From the NCBI GenBank assembly GCA_947500645.1, contig CANMSD010000002.1, positions 496,001 to 560,000 of the forward strand: 64,000 nt of DNA. Direction: 5' to 3'. Below the pieces are notes generated by a model that saw nothing but the letters and a program-made list of their open reading frames with translations, was not told the DNA's origin and made no database searches. Within the stretch, counting starts at the first letter, position 1. Every line of letters starts with the position of its first letter. A program made the position numbers and the translations under genes. This stretch comes from an uncultured Erythrobacter sp. (lineage in GTDB: Bacteria > Pseudomonadota > Alphaproteobacteria > Sphingomonadales > Sphingomonadaceae). Below, piece by piece: positions 34,076-42,564 of this stretch.

Positions 34076-34734
34076 GGATAGAGCAAGGTGTCCGACCAAT
34101 TGCCATCGGCGTCGCGAGTGAAGACACGGCGATCATGCAGTCTGTTGGGACGATCCTTCCAGAACTCGATGCGCGTTGGCACCAGTGTAAAACCAGTCCA
34201 ATGCGAGGGCCGTGGAACTTCGCCTGCCGCTTCGAAGCGAGCGCGCAATTCCTCGACCCGATCAACATAGATGTCGCGGCTGGGCAGCGGGCGCGATTGG
34301 TCGCTCGCAGCTGACCCGACCTGACTCTTGAACGGGCGCGAGTGGAAGTAGGCATCGGCCCGTTCCGGGGTCACTTCGTGCAAGTGACCTTCAATTCGGA
34401 TCTGACGACGAAGGCTCTTCCAGTGAAACAGCATGCTCGCCTGCGCGTTGGCGCCGATTTCCTCACCCTTCCGGCTTTGCGAATTGGTGTAAAAGGTGAA
34501 GCCACCACCGCCTATGTCGGCCGACGCATCATCTGGGCCATGTTCCTTCAGCAAAACCATGCGCACGGAAGGAGCGCCGTCGGGCGTTGCTGTCGCAATC
34601 GCGACCGCATTGGGATCGTTGGGCTCGCTCTCATGAGCAAGGGCAAACCACTCGTCAAACAGCGAAAAAGGATCTGCGCCGCTTGGGATTTCGCTGGCCG
34701 CCAATTGGCTCGCATCAAGGGCTGTGTCTGTCAT
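34072..34734 (-). CDS. pdxH: pyridoxamine 5'-phosphate oxidase
   Basis: FMN enzyme converting pyridoxine or pyridoxamine phosphate to pyridoxal phosphate. The 220 residues show DPFSLFDEWFALAHESEPNDPNAVAIATATPDGAPSVRMVLLKEHG, FTFYTNSQSRKGEEI, SLRRQIRIEGHL and the C-terminal signature IEFWKDRPNRLHDRRVF. ATG at 34734 is the family start. It is the first gene of the pdxH-CDF-phzF operon. Confidence 0.96.
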   Translation of the reverse strand: MTDTALDASQLAASEIPSGADPFSLFDEWFALAHESEPNDPNAVAIATATPDGAPSVRMVLLKEHGPDDASADIGGGGFTFYTNSQSRKGEEIGANAQASMLFHWKSLRRQIRIEGHLHEVTPERADAYFHSRPFKSQVGSAASDQSRPLPSRDIYVDRVEELRARFEAAGEVPRPSHWTGFTLVPTRIEFWKDRPNRLHDRRVFTRDADGNWSDTLLYP

Positions 34735-34905
34735 AATTGTCCCACAATCGCATTCTGTCGGGTTGTCGCCAATGGACCCTGTCGGCCCAGTAAAGCAACA
34801 TCTAGCGATGTGGGGACAAGTAAGTGGCTGCAAAAGGGGTGGCGGCAAGGAAATTGGCACCGCTGGAACAGGCCGACCGTCAGAAAATACTGACCAAAAC
34901 GAAAT

Positions 34906-34935
34906 CGGCCTGGCATCCCAAGGGAGGCCAGGCCG
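34906..34935 (-). terminator. hairpin after the small DDDPVSP protein gene
   Basis: Arms CGGCCTGGC and GCCAGGCCG (9 base pairs) enclose an inner TCCC-AA-GGGA stem. On the minus strand it lies 24 bases past the stop of the 71-residue gene and is followed by GATTTCGTTTTGG, a modest T-tract. Confidence 0.65.
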
Positions 34936-34959
34936 ACAAAGCGAAATCTCGCTCAGTTG

Positions 34960-35175
34960 TTATGGGCTAACTGGATCGTCATCGCCGTCCGCAAAAGCGA
35001 AAACAGCAATAGCTATAATACCAGCGAGAAGGCCGAGAGCGATGATGCTACCGCCTTCGCCCAACTCGCTCTCGCCTTCGACAGGCGCGAGAGCTGGTGC
35101 GGCAACCTGAGCCATGACAGGCGCGGTCGCAAGACCGAGAACTGCAAGACCAGCTACAACTTTATTACGAATCAT
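34960..35175 (-). CDS. small single-pass membrane protein with acidic DDDPVSP tail
   Basis: A 71-residue protein. It has a signal peptide (MIRNKVVAGLAVLGLATAPVMAQ), a short loop with EGESELGEGG, one membrane helix (SIIALGLLAGIIAIAVFAFA) and a C-terminal DGDDDPVSP. I recall small sphingomonad proteins with the same layout and ending, but know no function. ATG at 35175 gives a proper signal peptide, with GGGGTTAT before it. It has its own terminator and a long upstream spacer, fitting a monocistronic, regulated gene. Confidence 0.7.
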   Translation of the reverse strand: MIRNKVVAGLAVLGLATAPVMAQVAAPALAPVEGESELGEGGSIIALGLLAGIIAIAVFAFADGDDDPVSP

Positions 35176-35428
35176 AAAGATAACCCCTAAAAACGGAAAC
35201 AGGTTGCACATTATTAGACATAAGAGAGGGGGGAAGTCGATGGCTTTCTCGCCACTTATCCCGAAAGCATACTAAACCGTCGCATTAATCCCACACTTTT
35301 TCCGATCGTCTACGTTGTTACAAGCGTTCGTGAACTGGTTCGCGCGAACTAAACACGAGCCTTTATCCCTGGGTAACACCTAACCTATGCGCTTGCGTGC
35401 CGACACTGTTGCACCTAGCTAACACGCT

Positions 35429-36388
35429 ATGGCCGATCCTTACAGCACACTAGGCGTCGCTCGCACTGCGTCCGAGAAAGAGATCAAGAGCGCCTATCGC
35501 AAGCTCGCCAAGGAGCTTCACCCCGATCGCAACAAGGACAATCCCAAAGCCGCCGAGCGCTTTTCCGACGCCACCAAAGCGTATGATTTGTTGTCGGATT
35601 CGGCCAAGCGCGGACAGTTCGACCGCGGCGAAATCGACATGGAAGGCAATCCTACCAACCCATTTGGTGGCTTCGGAGGTGGTCCTGGTGGTGCGGGTGG
35701 CTTTGCCGGAGGTGCTCGTCGCAGCTACAGCGCGGAGGATTTCGGCGGCTTCACGCCCGACGATATGGATCTTGGCGATCTGTTCGAAGGCCTGTTCGGT
35801 GGCGGTAAACCTCGTGGCGGTAGCGCGAGACGCGGCTTCGGCCAGCAACGACGCTCTCCACCGCCAAAGAAAGGCGCTGACATTCAGTACCGCCTTGCCG
35901 TGCCCTTCGTGGATGCAGCCGCCGGTCGCGATCAGCGAATTACACTAGCGGACGGCAAGACGATCGATTTGAAGCTGCCCGCCGGTGTTGAGGACGGCAC
36001 GCAAATGCGCCTCAAAGGGAAGGGCCATGAAGGCCCCGGTGGTAAAGGCGATGGCCTGGTACTGGTCGAAGTTGGTAGCCACCCGTTCTTCAGGCGCGAT
36101 GGCGATAACATCCGCATGGACTTGCCGCTGACGCTCGATGAGGCGGTGCGCGGCGCGAAGGTGAAGTGCCCGACTGTCGACGGGCCGGTCATGCTCACCA
36201 TCAAACCAGGCACCAATGGCGGGACAGTGATGCGGCTCGGCGGCAAGGGCTGGACCAAGAAAGGTGGCAAGCGTGGCGATCAATTGGTGACACTGGAAAT
36301 CCAGCTGCCCGAAAACCTCGATGAACTTACCGATCGGATCGAGGATTGGACCGATCCCGCGAAGCCTCGCGAGAAATTTGGGCTTTGA
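35429..36388 (+). CDS. DnaJ/CbpA-type co-chaperone
   Basis: A 319-residue type II J-protein stimulating DnaK. The N-terminal J domain (about residues 4-68) has the HPD motif in [15 protein letters not shown] long Gly/Phe-rich linker follows ([19 protein letters not shown]). The C-terminal substrate-binding domains carry [29 protein letters not shown]. The zinc-finger repeats of true DnaJ are missing, so it is CbpA-like. It precedes a BrkB-type gene by 19 bases and probably shares its transcript. Confidence 0.92.
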   Translation: MADPYSTLGVARTASEKEIKSAYRKLAKELHPDRNKDNPKAAERFSDATKAYDLLSDSAKRGQFDRGEIDMEGNPTNPFGGFGGGPGGAGGFAGGARRSYSAEDFGGFTPDDMDLGDLFEGLFGGGKPRGGSARRGFGQQRRSPPPKKGADIQYRLAVPFVDAAAGRDQRITLADGKTIDLKLPAGVEDGTQMRLKGKGHEGPGGKGDGLVLVEVGSHPFFRRDGDNIRMDLPLTLDEAVRGAKVKCPTVDGPVMLTIKPGTNGGTVMRLGGKGWTKKGGKRGDQLVTLEIQLPENLDELTDRIEDWTDPAKPREKFGL

Positions 36389-36407
36389 GCGGCGGGTTCG
36401 CCTGATC

Positions 36408-37439
36408 ATGGGCGCGCAAAGCGGCCTGCCCGACCGGAGCGAACGCGAAGTGCGTTCGCTTTCCCCCGAGGCGCGCCGACGCGAGCTCTTGCAGCATCGG
36501 CAAGGCCTGCTCTCAGACCCCCACAATACGAAAAAGATTCGCGGCAAGGTTCTGGCCAAAGTGGGGCCCGGCACACGCGCATTCGAAGTCGTCAAGCGCG
36601 CCGCAATCGGCACTTACAACGATGGCTTCATCCATGCGGGAAACCTCGCCTATCTCGCCATGCTGGCAATCTTCCCATTCTTTATTCTCGGTGCGGCGCT
36701 GTTCGAATTGGTCGGCGGGCAGGAAAACAGTGCGGCTTTGGTTGAGACGGTCCTGATTGCAATGCCCCCCACCGTCGCCGAGGTCATCGCCCCAGTCGCC
36801 AGCGATACGATGGATGCGCGCAGCGGCTGGCTGCTCTGGTTCGGCGCCGGGGTCGCTCTATGGACCGTATCGAGCCTGATTGAGACGATCCGCGACATCC
36901 TGCGCCGCGCATATGGCACAAAAGCAAGCCATGCCTTTTGGAAGTACCGGCTGTTTTCCGTCGGATTGATCCTTGCGGCGGTGATCCTGCTCATGGCCTC
37001 ACTCTTCGCTCAAGTGGCGATCGGCACAGCACAACAGGTGATCGACGCGCGCTTTCCCCAGCTGACCGAGGCGATCGACACTTTACGCTTATCGCGCATT
37101 GTCCCTGCGATCGGCCTATCCGGATCGCTTTATCTGCTGTTCTACACCCTCACTCCGGCGGAATATCGCAAAAAGACCTATCCCAAGTGGCCCGGCGCGC
37201 TATTCACCGCCGTATGGTGGCTCGCCGTATCCAGTGCCTTACCGCCGATCCTGCGCAGCTTTTTCACGTACAATCTTACTTATGGCAGCCTTGCCGGGAT
37301 CATGATCGCGCTTTTCTTTTTCTGGCTGGTAGGCTTAGGGCTAGTGATTGGAGCAGAATTGAACGCCGCATTGGCAGAACCGTGCGATGATAGCGCACAA
37401 TCGGACGATGCGGACGAGTTGGAAGCCGAAGGAGACTGA
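36408..37439 (+). CDS. YihY/BrkB family membrane protein
   Basis: A 343-residue inner-membrane protein with about six hydrophobic segments and the family motifs DGFIHAGNLAYLAMLAIFPFFILGAALFELVG, LWTVSSLIETIRDILRRAYG and the late YGSLAGIMIALFFFWLVGLGLVIGAELNAALAE. It was formerly mislabelled ribonuclease BN; actual function is unknown. A hydrophilic N-terminal stretch of about 75 residues precedes the first helix. ATG at 36408 is chosen (MGAQSGLPD). fabI starts 4 bases after its stop. Confidence 0.9.
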   Translation: MGAQSGLPDRSEREVRSLSPEARRRELLQHRQGLLSDPHNTKKIRGKVLAKVGPGTRAFEVVKRAAIGTYNDGFIHAGNLAYLAMLAIFPFFILGAALFELVGGQENSAALVETVLIAMPPTVAEVIAPVASDTMDARSGWLLWFGAGVALWTVSSLIETIRDILRRAYGTKASHAFWKYRLFSVGLILAAVILLMASLFAQVAIGTAQQVIDARFPQLTEAIDTLRLSRIVPAIGLSGSLYLLFYTLTPAEYRKKTYPKWPGALFTAVWWLAVSSALPPILRSFFTYNLTYGSLAGIMIALFFFWLVGLGLVIGAELNAALAEPCDDSAQSDDADELEAEGD

Positions 37440-37443
37440 AGCG

Positions 37444-38268
37444 ATGCAGGGCCTGATGAAGGGCAAACGCGGGCTGATCATGGGCCTGGCCAATGACAAG
37501 TCAATCGCCTGGGGAATCGCAAAGCAGCTGGCCGAGCAGGGCGCCGAGCTGGCCTTCTCCTATCAGGGCGACGCGCTGGCCAAACGGGTCAAGCCGCTTG
37601 CTGAGCAATTGGGCAGCGACTTCGTATTTGAGTGCGATGTTTCAGACATGAATTCCCTCGATGCCGCATTCGACACGCTCAAAGGGCGCTGGGAAACGAT
37701 CGATTTCGTCGTTCACGCAATCGGCTTCTCGGACAAGGCCGAACTACGCGGAAAGTATGTCGACACCAGTCTTGACAATTTCCTGATGACCATGAACATT
37801 TCAGCCTATTCGCTGGTTGCGGTGACCAAGCGAGCCGCCGAAATGATGCCGCCTTTGGCCGAAGATGGCTCTGGTGGCGGCAGCATTCTGACGCTCACTT
37901 ATTATGGCGCTGAAAAAGTCATCCCTCACTACAATGTCATGGGCGTTGCCAAGGCCGCGCTTGAGACAAGCGTCCAATATCTTGCCAATGACCTTGGCCC
38001 AGCAGGTATTCGGGTCAACGCAATCAGCGCTGGTCCGATCAAGACCCTCGCCGCGAGCGGGATCGGCGATTTCCGCTACATCCTCAAGTGGAACGAATAT
38101 AATGCGCCGATGCGCCGTAACGTGACAATTGACGAGGTTGGTGGCTCCGCGCTGTACTTCCTGTCGGAGCTTTCCAGCGGCGTTACCGGCGAGGTGCAAC
38201 ACGTCGATGCCGGCTATCACGTGGTCGGCATGAAACAGGAAGACGCCCCAGATATCTCGGTTGCGTAG
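37444..38268 (+). CDS. fabI: enoyl-ACP reductase (NADH)
   Basis: Last step of each fatty-acid elongation cycle. The 274 residues show MKGKRGLIMGLANDKSIAWGIAKQLAEQGAELAFSY with the FabI-specific cofactor motif, VHAIGFSDKAELRGKY, the catalytic tyrosine-lysine pair in YNVMGVAKAALE and AGPIKTLAASGIGDF. It is the target class of triclosan-like inhibitors by family. The ATG at 37444 begins MQGLMKGKRG and lies 4 bases after the BrkB-type gene. The EPS locus begins after it. Confidence 0.96.
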   Translation: MQGLMKGKRGLIMGLANDKSIAWGIAKQLAEQGAELAFSYQGDALAKRVKPLAEQLGSDFVFECDVSDMNSLDAAFDTLKGRWETIDFVVHAIGFSDKAELRGKYVDTSLDNFLMTMNISAYSLVAVTKRAAEMMPPLAEDGSGGGSILTLTYYGAEKVIPHYNVMGVAKAALETSVQYLANDLGPAGIRVNAISAGPIKTLAASGIGDFRYILKWNEYNAPMRRNVTIDEVGGSALYFLSELSSGVTGEVQHVDAGYHVVGMKQEDAPDISVA

Positions 38269-38353
38269 CTAGCGTCAGTTTCTTGCAAGTGCGAAGTCCT
38301 GCGTGTAGGCGCAGCGGCAATTCGAGAACTTGAGGATCGCAGACTCAAATATC

Positions 38354-40273
38354 ATGCAAATGCTTGTCGCCATCATTGTTGGCGTGCTCGACCGGCTGTC
38401 AACCTGGTCGCGCGCACGGAAACGCGCCGTCGTGTTCGCGATGGATCTGGCACTTTTGGTGTTATCGATCTGGATCGCGTTTTCACTGCGCGTGGGCCAA
38501 TGGGAACTTGCCTCAGAGCCGATCCGGATGCTTTTGGCAGCCGGGCTTGCGCTAATGGTTCCAATCTTTTGGTCAGCTGGCGTCTACAACACCATATTCC
38601 GCTACGCCGGTGTGGGCATGATGCGCACCTTGGCACCGGCATTCTCCGTTTACACCGCAGCAATGTTCGGCGTTTTCATGGTCTATGGATTCGCCGGGAT
38701 CCCGCGCACAATGGGCTTACTTCAGCCACTCACTTTCTTCCTGCTTGTGGTCGGGTCTCGGATTGCCGCACGGTACTTTTTCATCGATATCTTGGATCGT
38801 GGCACCATCAAAGGCGAAATACGCCGAGTGTTGATTTACGGCGCCGGTCGTGCCGGACAACAGCTTGCGAGTTCGATACGATCCGACCCGCAAATGCAAA
38901 CCGTAGGCTTTATAGATGACGACAAGCGATTGGCCGGCCAGAGGTTGGATGGAGATCGCGTATTTGCAAGCAACGAGCTTGAAAGAGTCATCTCAAACGG
39001 CAAAGTCACCGATATATTGCTCGCCATGCCTGGCGCCTCCCGACATGTGCAAAGAAAAATACTCGAGAAGCTGCGTCCGCACAATGTAAAGGTCAAAACG
39101 CTGCCGCGCACGCGTGACATAGTCGATGGCCAAGTCTCGCTGAGCGATATCCGCCCAGTGGAGATTGAAGACCTGCTGGGACGCGAACCGATACGCCCTA
39201 ACGAATTGCTGCTTGGCCGAACGATTGTCGGCAAAACAGTATTGGTGACTGGAGCTGGCGGATCAATCGGCAGCGAATTATGCCGACAGGCCCTCAAAAA
39301 CGGGGCCAGCCGTCTACTATTGCTCGATCAGAATGAGTTCGCGCTCTATTCCATCGATGACGAGTTGCGATCTGCTCAGATCGAAAAAGAGGAGCCGCAG
39401 TGCGAAGTCGTCGCTCTGCTGGGTTCAGTGTGCGATGACGAGCGCCTCAAATTCATATTCTCGAACTTCGACATCGACACGGTTTTTCACGCGGCCGCTT
39501 ACAAACACGTTCCTCTGGTGGAGGCGAATCCGCTGGAAGGTGCGCGCAATAACATAGCGGGCACGATGAAGGTGATGACGACAGCCCATGGCGCGAAGGT
39601 CAAGCACTTCACCTTGGTCAGCACAGACAAAGCTGTGCGTCCCACCAACGTTATGGGTGCAACAAAAAGAGCCGCTGAACTTGTTGTGCAAGCTTATGCG
39701 GAGCACCAGAACGAGATGTGCTGCTCCATGGTGCGATTTGGCAATGTTTTGGGCTCTAGCGGTTCCGTGGTTCCGCGTTTCAAGGCACAAATCGAAAAAG
39801 GCGGCCCGATCACATTGACCGACAAGGACATTACGCGCTTTTTCATGACCATTCCCGAGGCGGCCAATCTGGTCATTCAGTCCGCTGGAATGGCCAGAGG
39901 CGGCGAGGTCTTCCTCCTTGACATGGGGCAGCCGATCAAGATCTACGACCTCGCAAGGACAATGATCGAGTTGTCTGGGCTAAAAGTCTGTGATGACGCA
40001 AATCCGGACGGCGATATCGCAATAACCGAAATCGGATTGAGGCCGGGCGAGAAACTGTTCGAAGAGTTGCTGATCTCTGAGGAAGCCAAAGCAACCAACC
40101 ATCCAAGGATCTTCATGGCGCACGAGCAATTTTTGCCTTGGCAAGAAATGCAAGCAATCGTGAACGATCTTTGCCTTATCCGCGACCAAGCGGCATTGAT
40201 AGACTTGCTCCAGTCGACGGTGCCCGAATTTGCTTTCCAGAATGGTTCCAAAGCTGTGAATTCGCCATCGTAG
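38354..40273 (+). CDS. CapD/PglF-type nucleotide-sugar dehydratase, membrane-bound
   Basis: A 639-residue polysaccharide-biosynthesis protein: four N-terminal membrane helices, a first Rossmann domain (VLIYGAGRAGQQLASS) and a catalytic SDR domain (VLVTGAGGSIGSELCRQ). The active site is STDKAVRPTNVMGATKR, with methionine replacing the usual SDR tyrosine as in FlaA1/PglF. Family members are UDP-HexNAc 4,6-dehydratases, yielding a 4-keto-6-deoxy sugar. It opens the EPS locus. The start is uncertain: ATG 38354 and 38360 both lack a clear ribosome site, and a TTG at 38330 is also in frame. Confidence 0.9.
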   Translation: MQMLVAIIVGVLDRLSTWSRARKRAVVFAMDLALLVLSIWIAFSLRVGQWELASEPIRMLLAAGLALMVPIFWSAGVYNTIFRYAGVGMMRTLAPAFSVYTAAMFGVFMVYGFAGIPRTMGLLQPLTFFLLVVGSRIAARYFFIDILDRGTIKGEIRRVLIYGAGRAGQQLASSIRSDPQMQTVGFIDDDKRLAGQRLDGDRVFASNELERVISNGKVTDILLAMPGASRHVQRKILEKLRPHNVKVKTLPRTRDIVDGQVSLSDIRPVEIEDLLGREPIRPNELLLGRTIVGKTVLVTGAGGSIGSELCRQALKNGASRLLLLDQNEFALYSIDDELRSAQIEKEEPQCEVVALLGSVCDDERLKFIFSNFDIDTVFHAAAYKHVPLVEANPLEGARNNIAGTMKVMTTAHGAKVKHFTLVSTDKAVRPTNVMGATKRAAELVVQAYAEHQNEMCCSMVRFGNVLGSSGSVVPRFKAQIEKGGPITLTDKDITRFFMTIPEAANLVIQSAGMARGGEVFLLDMGQPIKIYDLARTMIELSGLKVCDDANPDGDIAITEIGLRPGEKLFEELLISEEAKATNHPRIFMAHEQFLPWQEMQAIVNDLCLIRDQAALIDLLQSTVPEFAFQNGSKAVNSPS

Positions 40274-40352
40274 ATAACGCACATCGCGTACTCACAGCGC
40301 CTTTCCGACATCCGCTTGCATCCCAAAATTATCCAGTTAGAGCTCCGCAGCA

Positions 40353-41753
40353 ATGAAAAATGTACTCTCAAAATGGGGCAAAAACCGCGTTGCTGTCGCT
40401 TTTTATGCTCTGCTTGCGGTTCTGGTGGTTGGTGGCGGTGCATCTCGTGCTGACGTACAATCTCTTTTGGTTGTGCGGCCGATCGCAGCGATTGTACTAG
40501 CCATCGGCCTGTACTCCCTCACTTGGGACCATGTGAAAAGGCACCTTTGGCTCTTCGGAGTACTGATATCGTTCGCGATCTTGATGGCCCTGCACTTGGT
40601 TCCTCTTCCACCATCGGTATGGACTGCCCTGCCTGGGCGAAGCATCTTGAGCGAGGCAGAAACGCTCGTCGGCATTGAACAGCCATGGCGACCGATTTCG
40701 ATGGTTCCTTGGAGAGGGTGGAATAGTCTGTTCTCGATGCTCATCCCGCTGGCAACGCTGGTGGTCGCTTCGCAGCTCGACGGCAGGCAATTGCAGCGCA
40801 TGTTACCCGTACTACTCGCTTTGATGATCGGCGCCGCCATTCTCGGGCTTTTGCAGATCATCGGCTCTAACAACGGCCCGCTCTACTATTACGATTTGAC
40901 CAATCGCGGTGCCCCCGTGGGAATATTTGCAAACCGCAACCATGCCGCCGTGTTTCTTGCGCTTCTCATTCCTGCTGCGGCGGCCTTCGCTGCGATGCCG
41001 GCAAAATCAGTCGAACAGCTACGCAAGCGCCAATTCACCGCCTTGCTCGCAGCGGCGATTATCGTGCCAGTGATTCTGGTCGCTCGATCAAGGGCCGGCC
41101 TGATTGTAGCAGCGCTGGGCATGCTCTCGGCAGTGTTCATCTATCGTCGACCGAACGTTGAAGTCAAAGCCCGTCGTCGGCGTAATAAAGTGAGCCCAAC
41201 CGTGATAATGGCAGGTGTGATCCTTGGCGTCCTTGGATTGGTCTTCTTTCTGGCAGAGCGCGCAACCACTTTGGCGAAATTCACCGAGGCAGGGGGAATT
41301 GACGAGACCCGCTCGACAATTTGGGCGGTATCTTTCGAGGCGATGCAGAACCAGATCCCGATAGGGTCTGGCTTCGGTTCTTTTGTCGAAGTGTACCAGA
41401 TGTTTGAGCCAGTCGATGCTCTGAATCGATACTATGCGAACCATGCTCACAATGACTACTTGGAACTGGTTCTTGTATCCGGGTTGCCCGGATTGGCTCT
41501 ACTATTGGTCGCTGTCTATTGTCTCGCTAAACGCGGTCTAAAGCTGATACTCACAAGTTTGAAAGACAGAGGTGCTGCCCGCAGCCCCCATCGCCTGCTG
41601 GGGCTCGTAAGTGTCGCCTGGCTTGCGCAACTGGCAATCGCAAGTGCAGTTGACTATCCGTTACGCACGCCGATGCTGGCAGCAATTGCCGTGCTTGCAT
41701 GCGTTTGGTTGACACGGGCAGATCACGATCGTGAACGCACCAAGCAGGGATAG
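40353..41753 (+). CDS. O-antigen ligase/polymerase family membrane protein
   Basis: A 466-residue protein with about a dozen hydrophobic segments and the Wzy_C/O-antigen-ligase signature GAPVGIFANRNHAAVFLALLIPA. A large loop ends in ANHAHNDYLELVLVSGLPGLALLL. Such proteins join or polymerise lipid-linked glycans at the periplasmic face. Since a separate Wzy-like gene exists at 55217, this one may ligate chains to a carrier or act as a second polymerase. It starts 79 bases after the dehydratase and is followed by the export lipoprotein. Confidence 0.87.
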   Translation: MKNVLSKWGKNRVAVAFYALLAVLVVGGGASRADVQSLLVVRPIAAIVLAIGLYSLTWDHVKRHLWLFGVLISFAILMALHLVPLPPSVWTALPGRSILSEAETLVGIEQPWRPISMVPWRGWNSLFSMLIPLATLVVASQLDGRQLQRMLPVLLALMIGAAILGLLQIIGSNNGPLYYYDLTNRGAPVGIFANRNHAAVFLALLIPAAAAFAAMPAKSVEQLRKRQFTALLAAAIIVPVILVARSRAGLIVAALGMLSAVFIYRRPNVEVKARRRRNKVSPTVIMAGVILGVLGLVFFLAERATTLAKFTEAGGIDETRSTIWAVSFEAMQNQIPIGSGFGSFVEVYQMFEPVDALNRYYANHAHNDYLELVLVSGLPGLALLLVAVYCLAKRGLKLILTSLKDRGAARSPHRLLGLVSVAWLAQLAIASAVDYPLRTPMLAAIAVLACVWLTRADHDRERTKQG

Positions 41754-41803
41754 GCCAGCAAATGTTATCTGCGCAAAATGGCACAGTGTTCAAAAGGGTT
41801 GAT

Positions 41804-42553
41804 ATGATTTCAGTTAAGCATCTCTCCTTGCGATTGGCAGTCCTCGCGCTTTCGCCAGCGCTTGCTCTTGGAGCTTGTTCGACGCCCCGCCCTCTAGAAG
41901 GCAATGCGGTAGTTGACGTTGTGGAGGGGACCTCCCTTCCGGCCCCGACAAGAGCTGATATGGGCGGATCGGGCCGAGATTTTGCTCTGGGCCCCTATGA
42001 CAAACTAAGGATCTTCGTCCTGGGCATTGAGGAGTTAGAAGGTTTCGAAGCGCAGATTGATGGCGCCGGACGTATCTCTTTCCCGTTGGCCGGAGACATC
42101 ATCGCTGCTGGCAAAACCCCAGCCGAGCTCGGCTCGGAAATCGAAGATCGCATGCGCGAAAACTTCGTTCGCAACCCACAAGTGTCCGTGAATCTGGAGG
42201 AAACCAACAGTCAGATTGTCTTTGTTTCGGGCGAGGTAAACGAACCAGGTGGGTATCCCGTACCGGGCGACCTAACATTGCTGGGCGCAGTATCGCAGGC
42301 AAAAGGCCTGACAGAGTTTGCCAAGAAAGAGTACGTCGTGGTGTTCCGCACGGTAGACGGGACGGATATGGCTGCGCTGTACGATCTTGAAGCGATCCAG
42401 CTGGGCCTCTACCAAGACCCGACAATATATGCCAATGATCGAGTGGTGGTGAGCACATCTCGTGCCCGCAGGCTATTCCGTGATATCTTGTCAGGTGCAC
42501 CACTGCTGACGACGCCAATCATCGCTGCGGTCACAAGCGGCAATAGCAACTAG
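41804..42553 (+). CDS. polysaccharide export outer-membrane lipoprotein (Wza-like)
   Basis: A 249-residue lipoprotein (lipobox ALGAC) forming part of the outer-membrane export channel. The Poly_export domain is seen in LGPYDKLRIFVLGIEELEGFEAQIDGAGRISFPLAGDIIAAGKTPAELGSEIEDRM. A SLBB-like repeat follows (VFVSGEVNEPGGYPVPGDLTLLGAVSQAKGL). It is shorter than E. coli Wza, as is common in GumB-type systems. ATG at 41804 gives the correct signal peptide. Its stop overlaps or abuts the autokinase start. Confidence 0.93.
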   Translation: MISVKHLSLRLAVLALSPALALGACSTPRPLEGNAVVDVVEGTSLPAPTRADMGGSGRDFALGPYDKLRIFVLGIEELEGFEAQIDGAGRISFPLAGDIIAAGKTPAELGSEIEDRMRENFVRNPQVSVNLEETNSQIVFVSGEVNEPGGYPVPGDLTLLGAVSQAKGLTEFAKKEYVVVFRTVDGTDMAALYDLEAIQLGLYQDPTIYANDRVVVSTSRARRLFRDILSGAPLLTTPIIAAVTSGNSN

Positions 42554-42564
42554 TGAATATTCCT

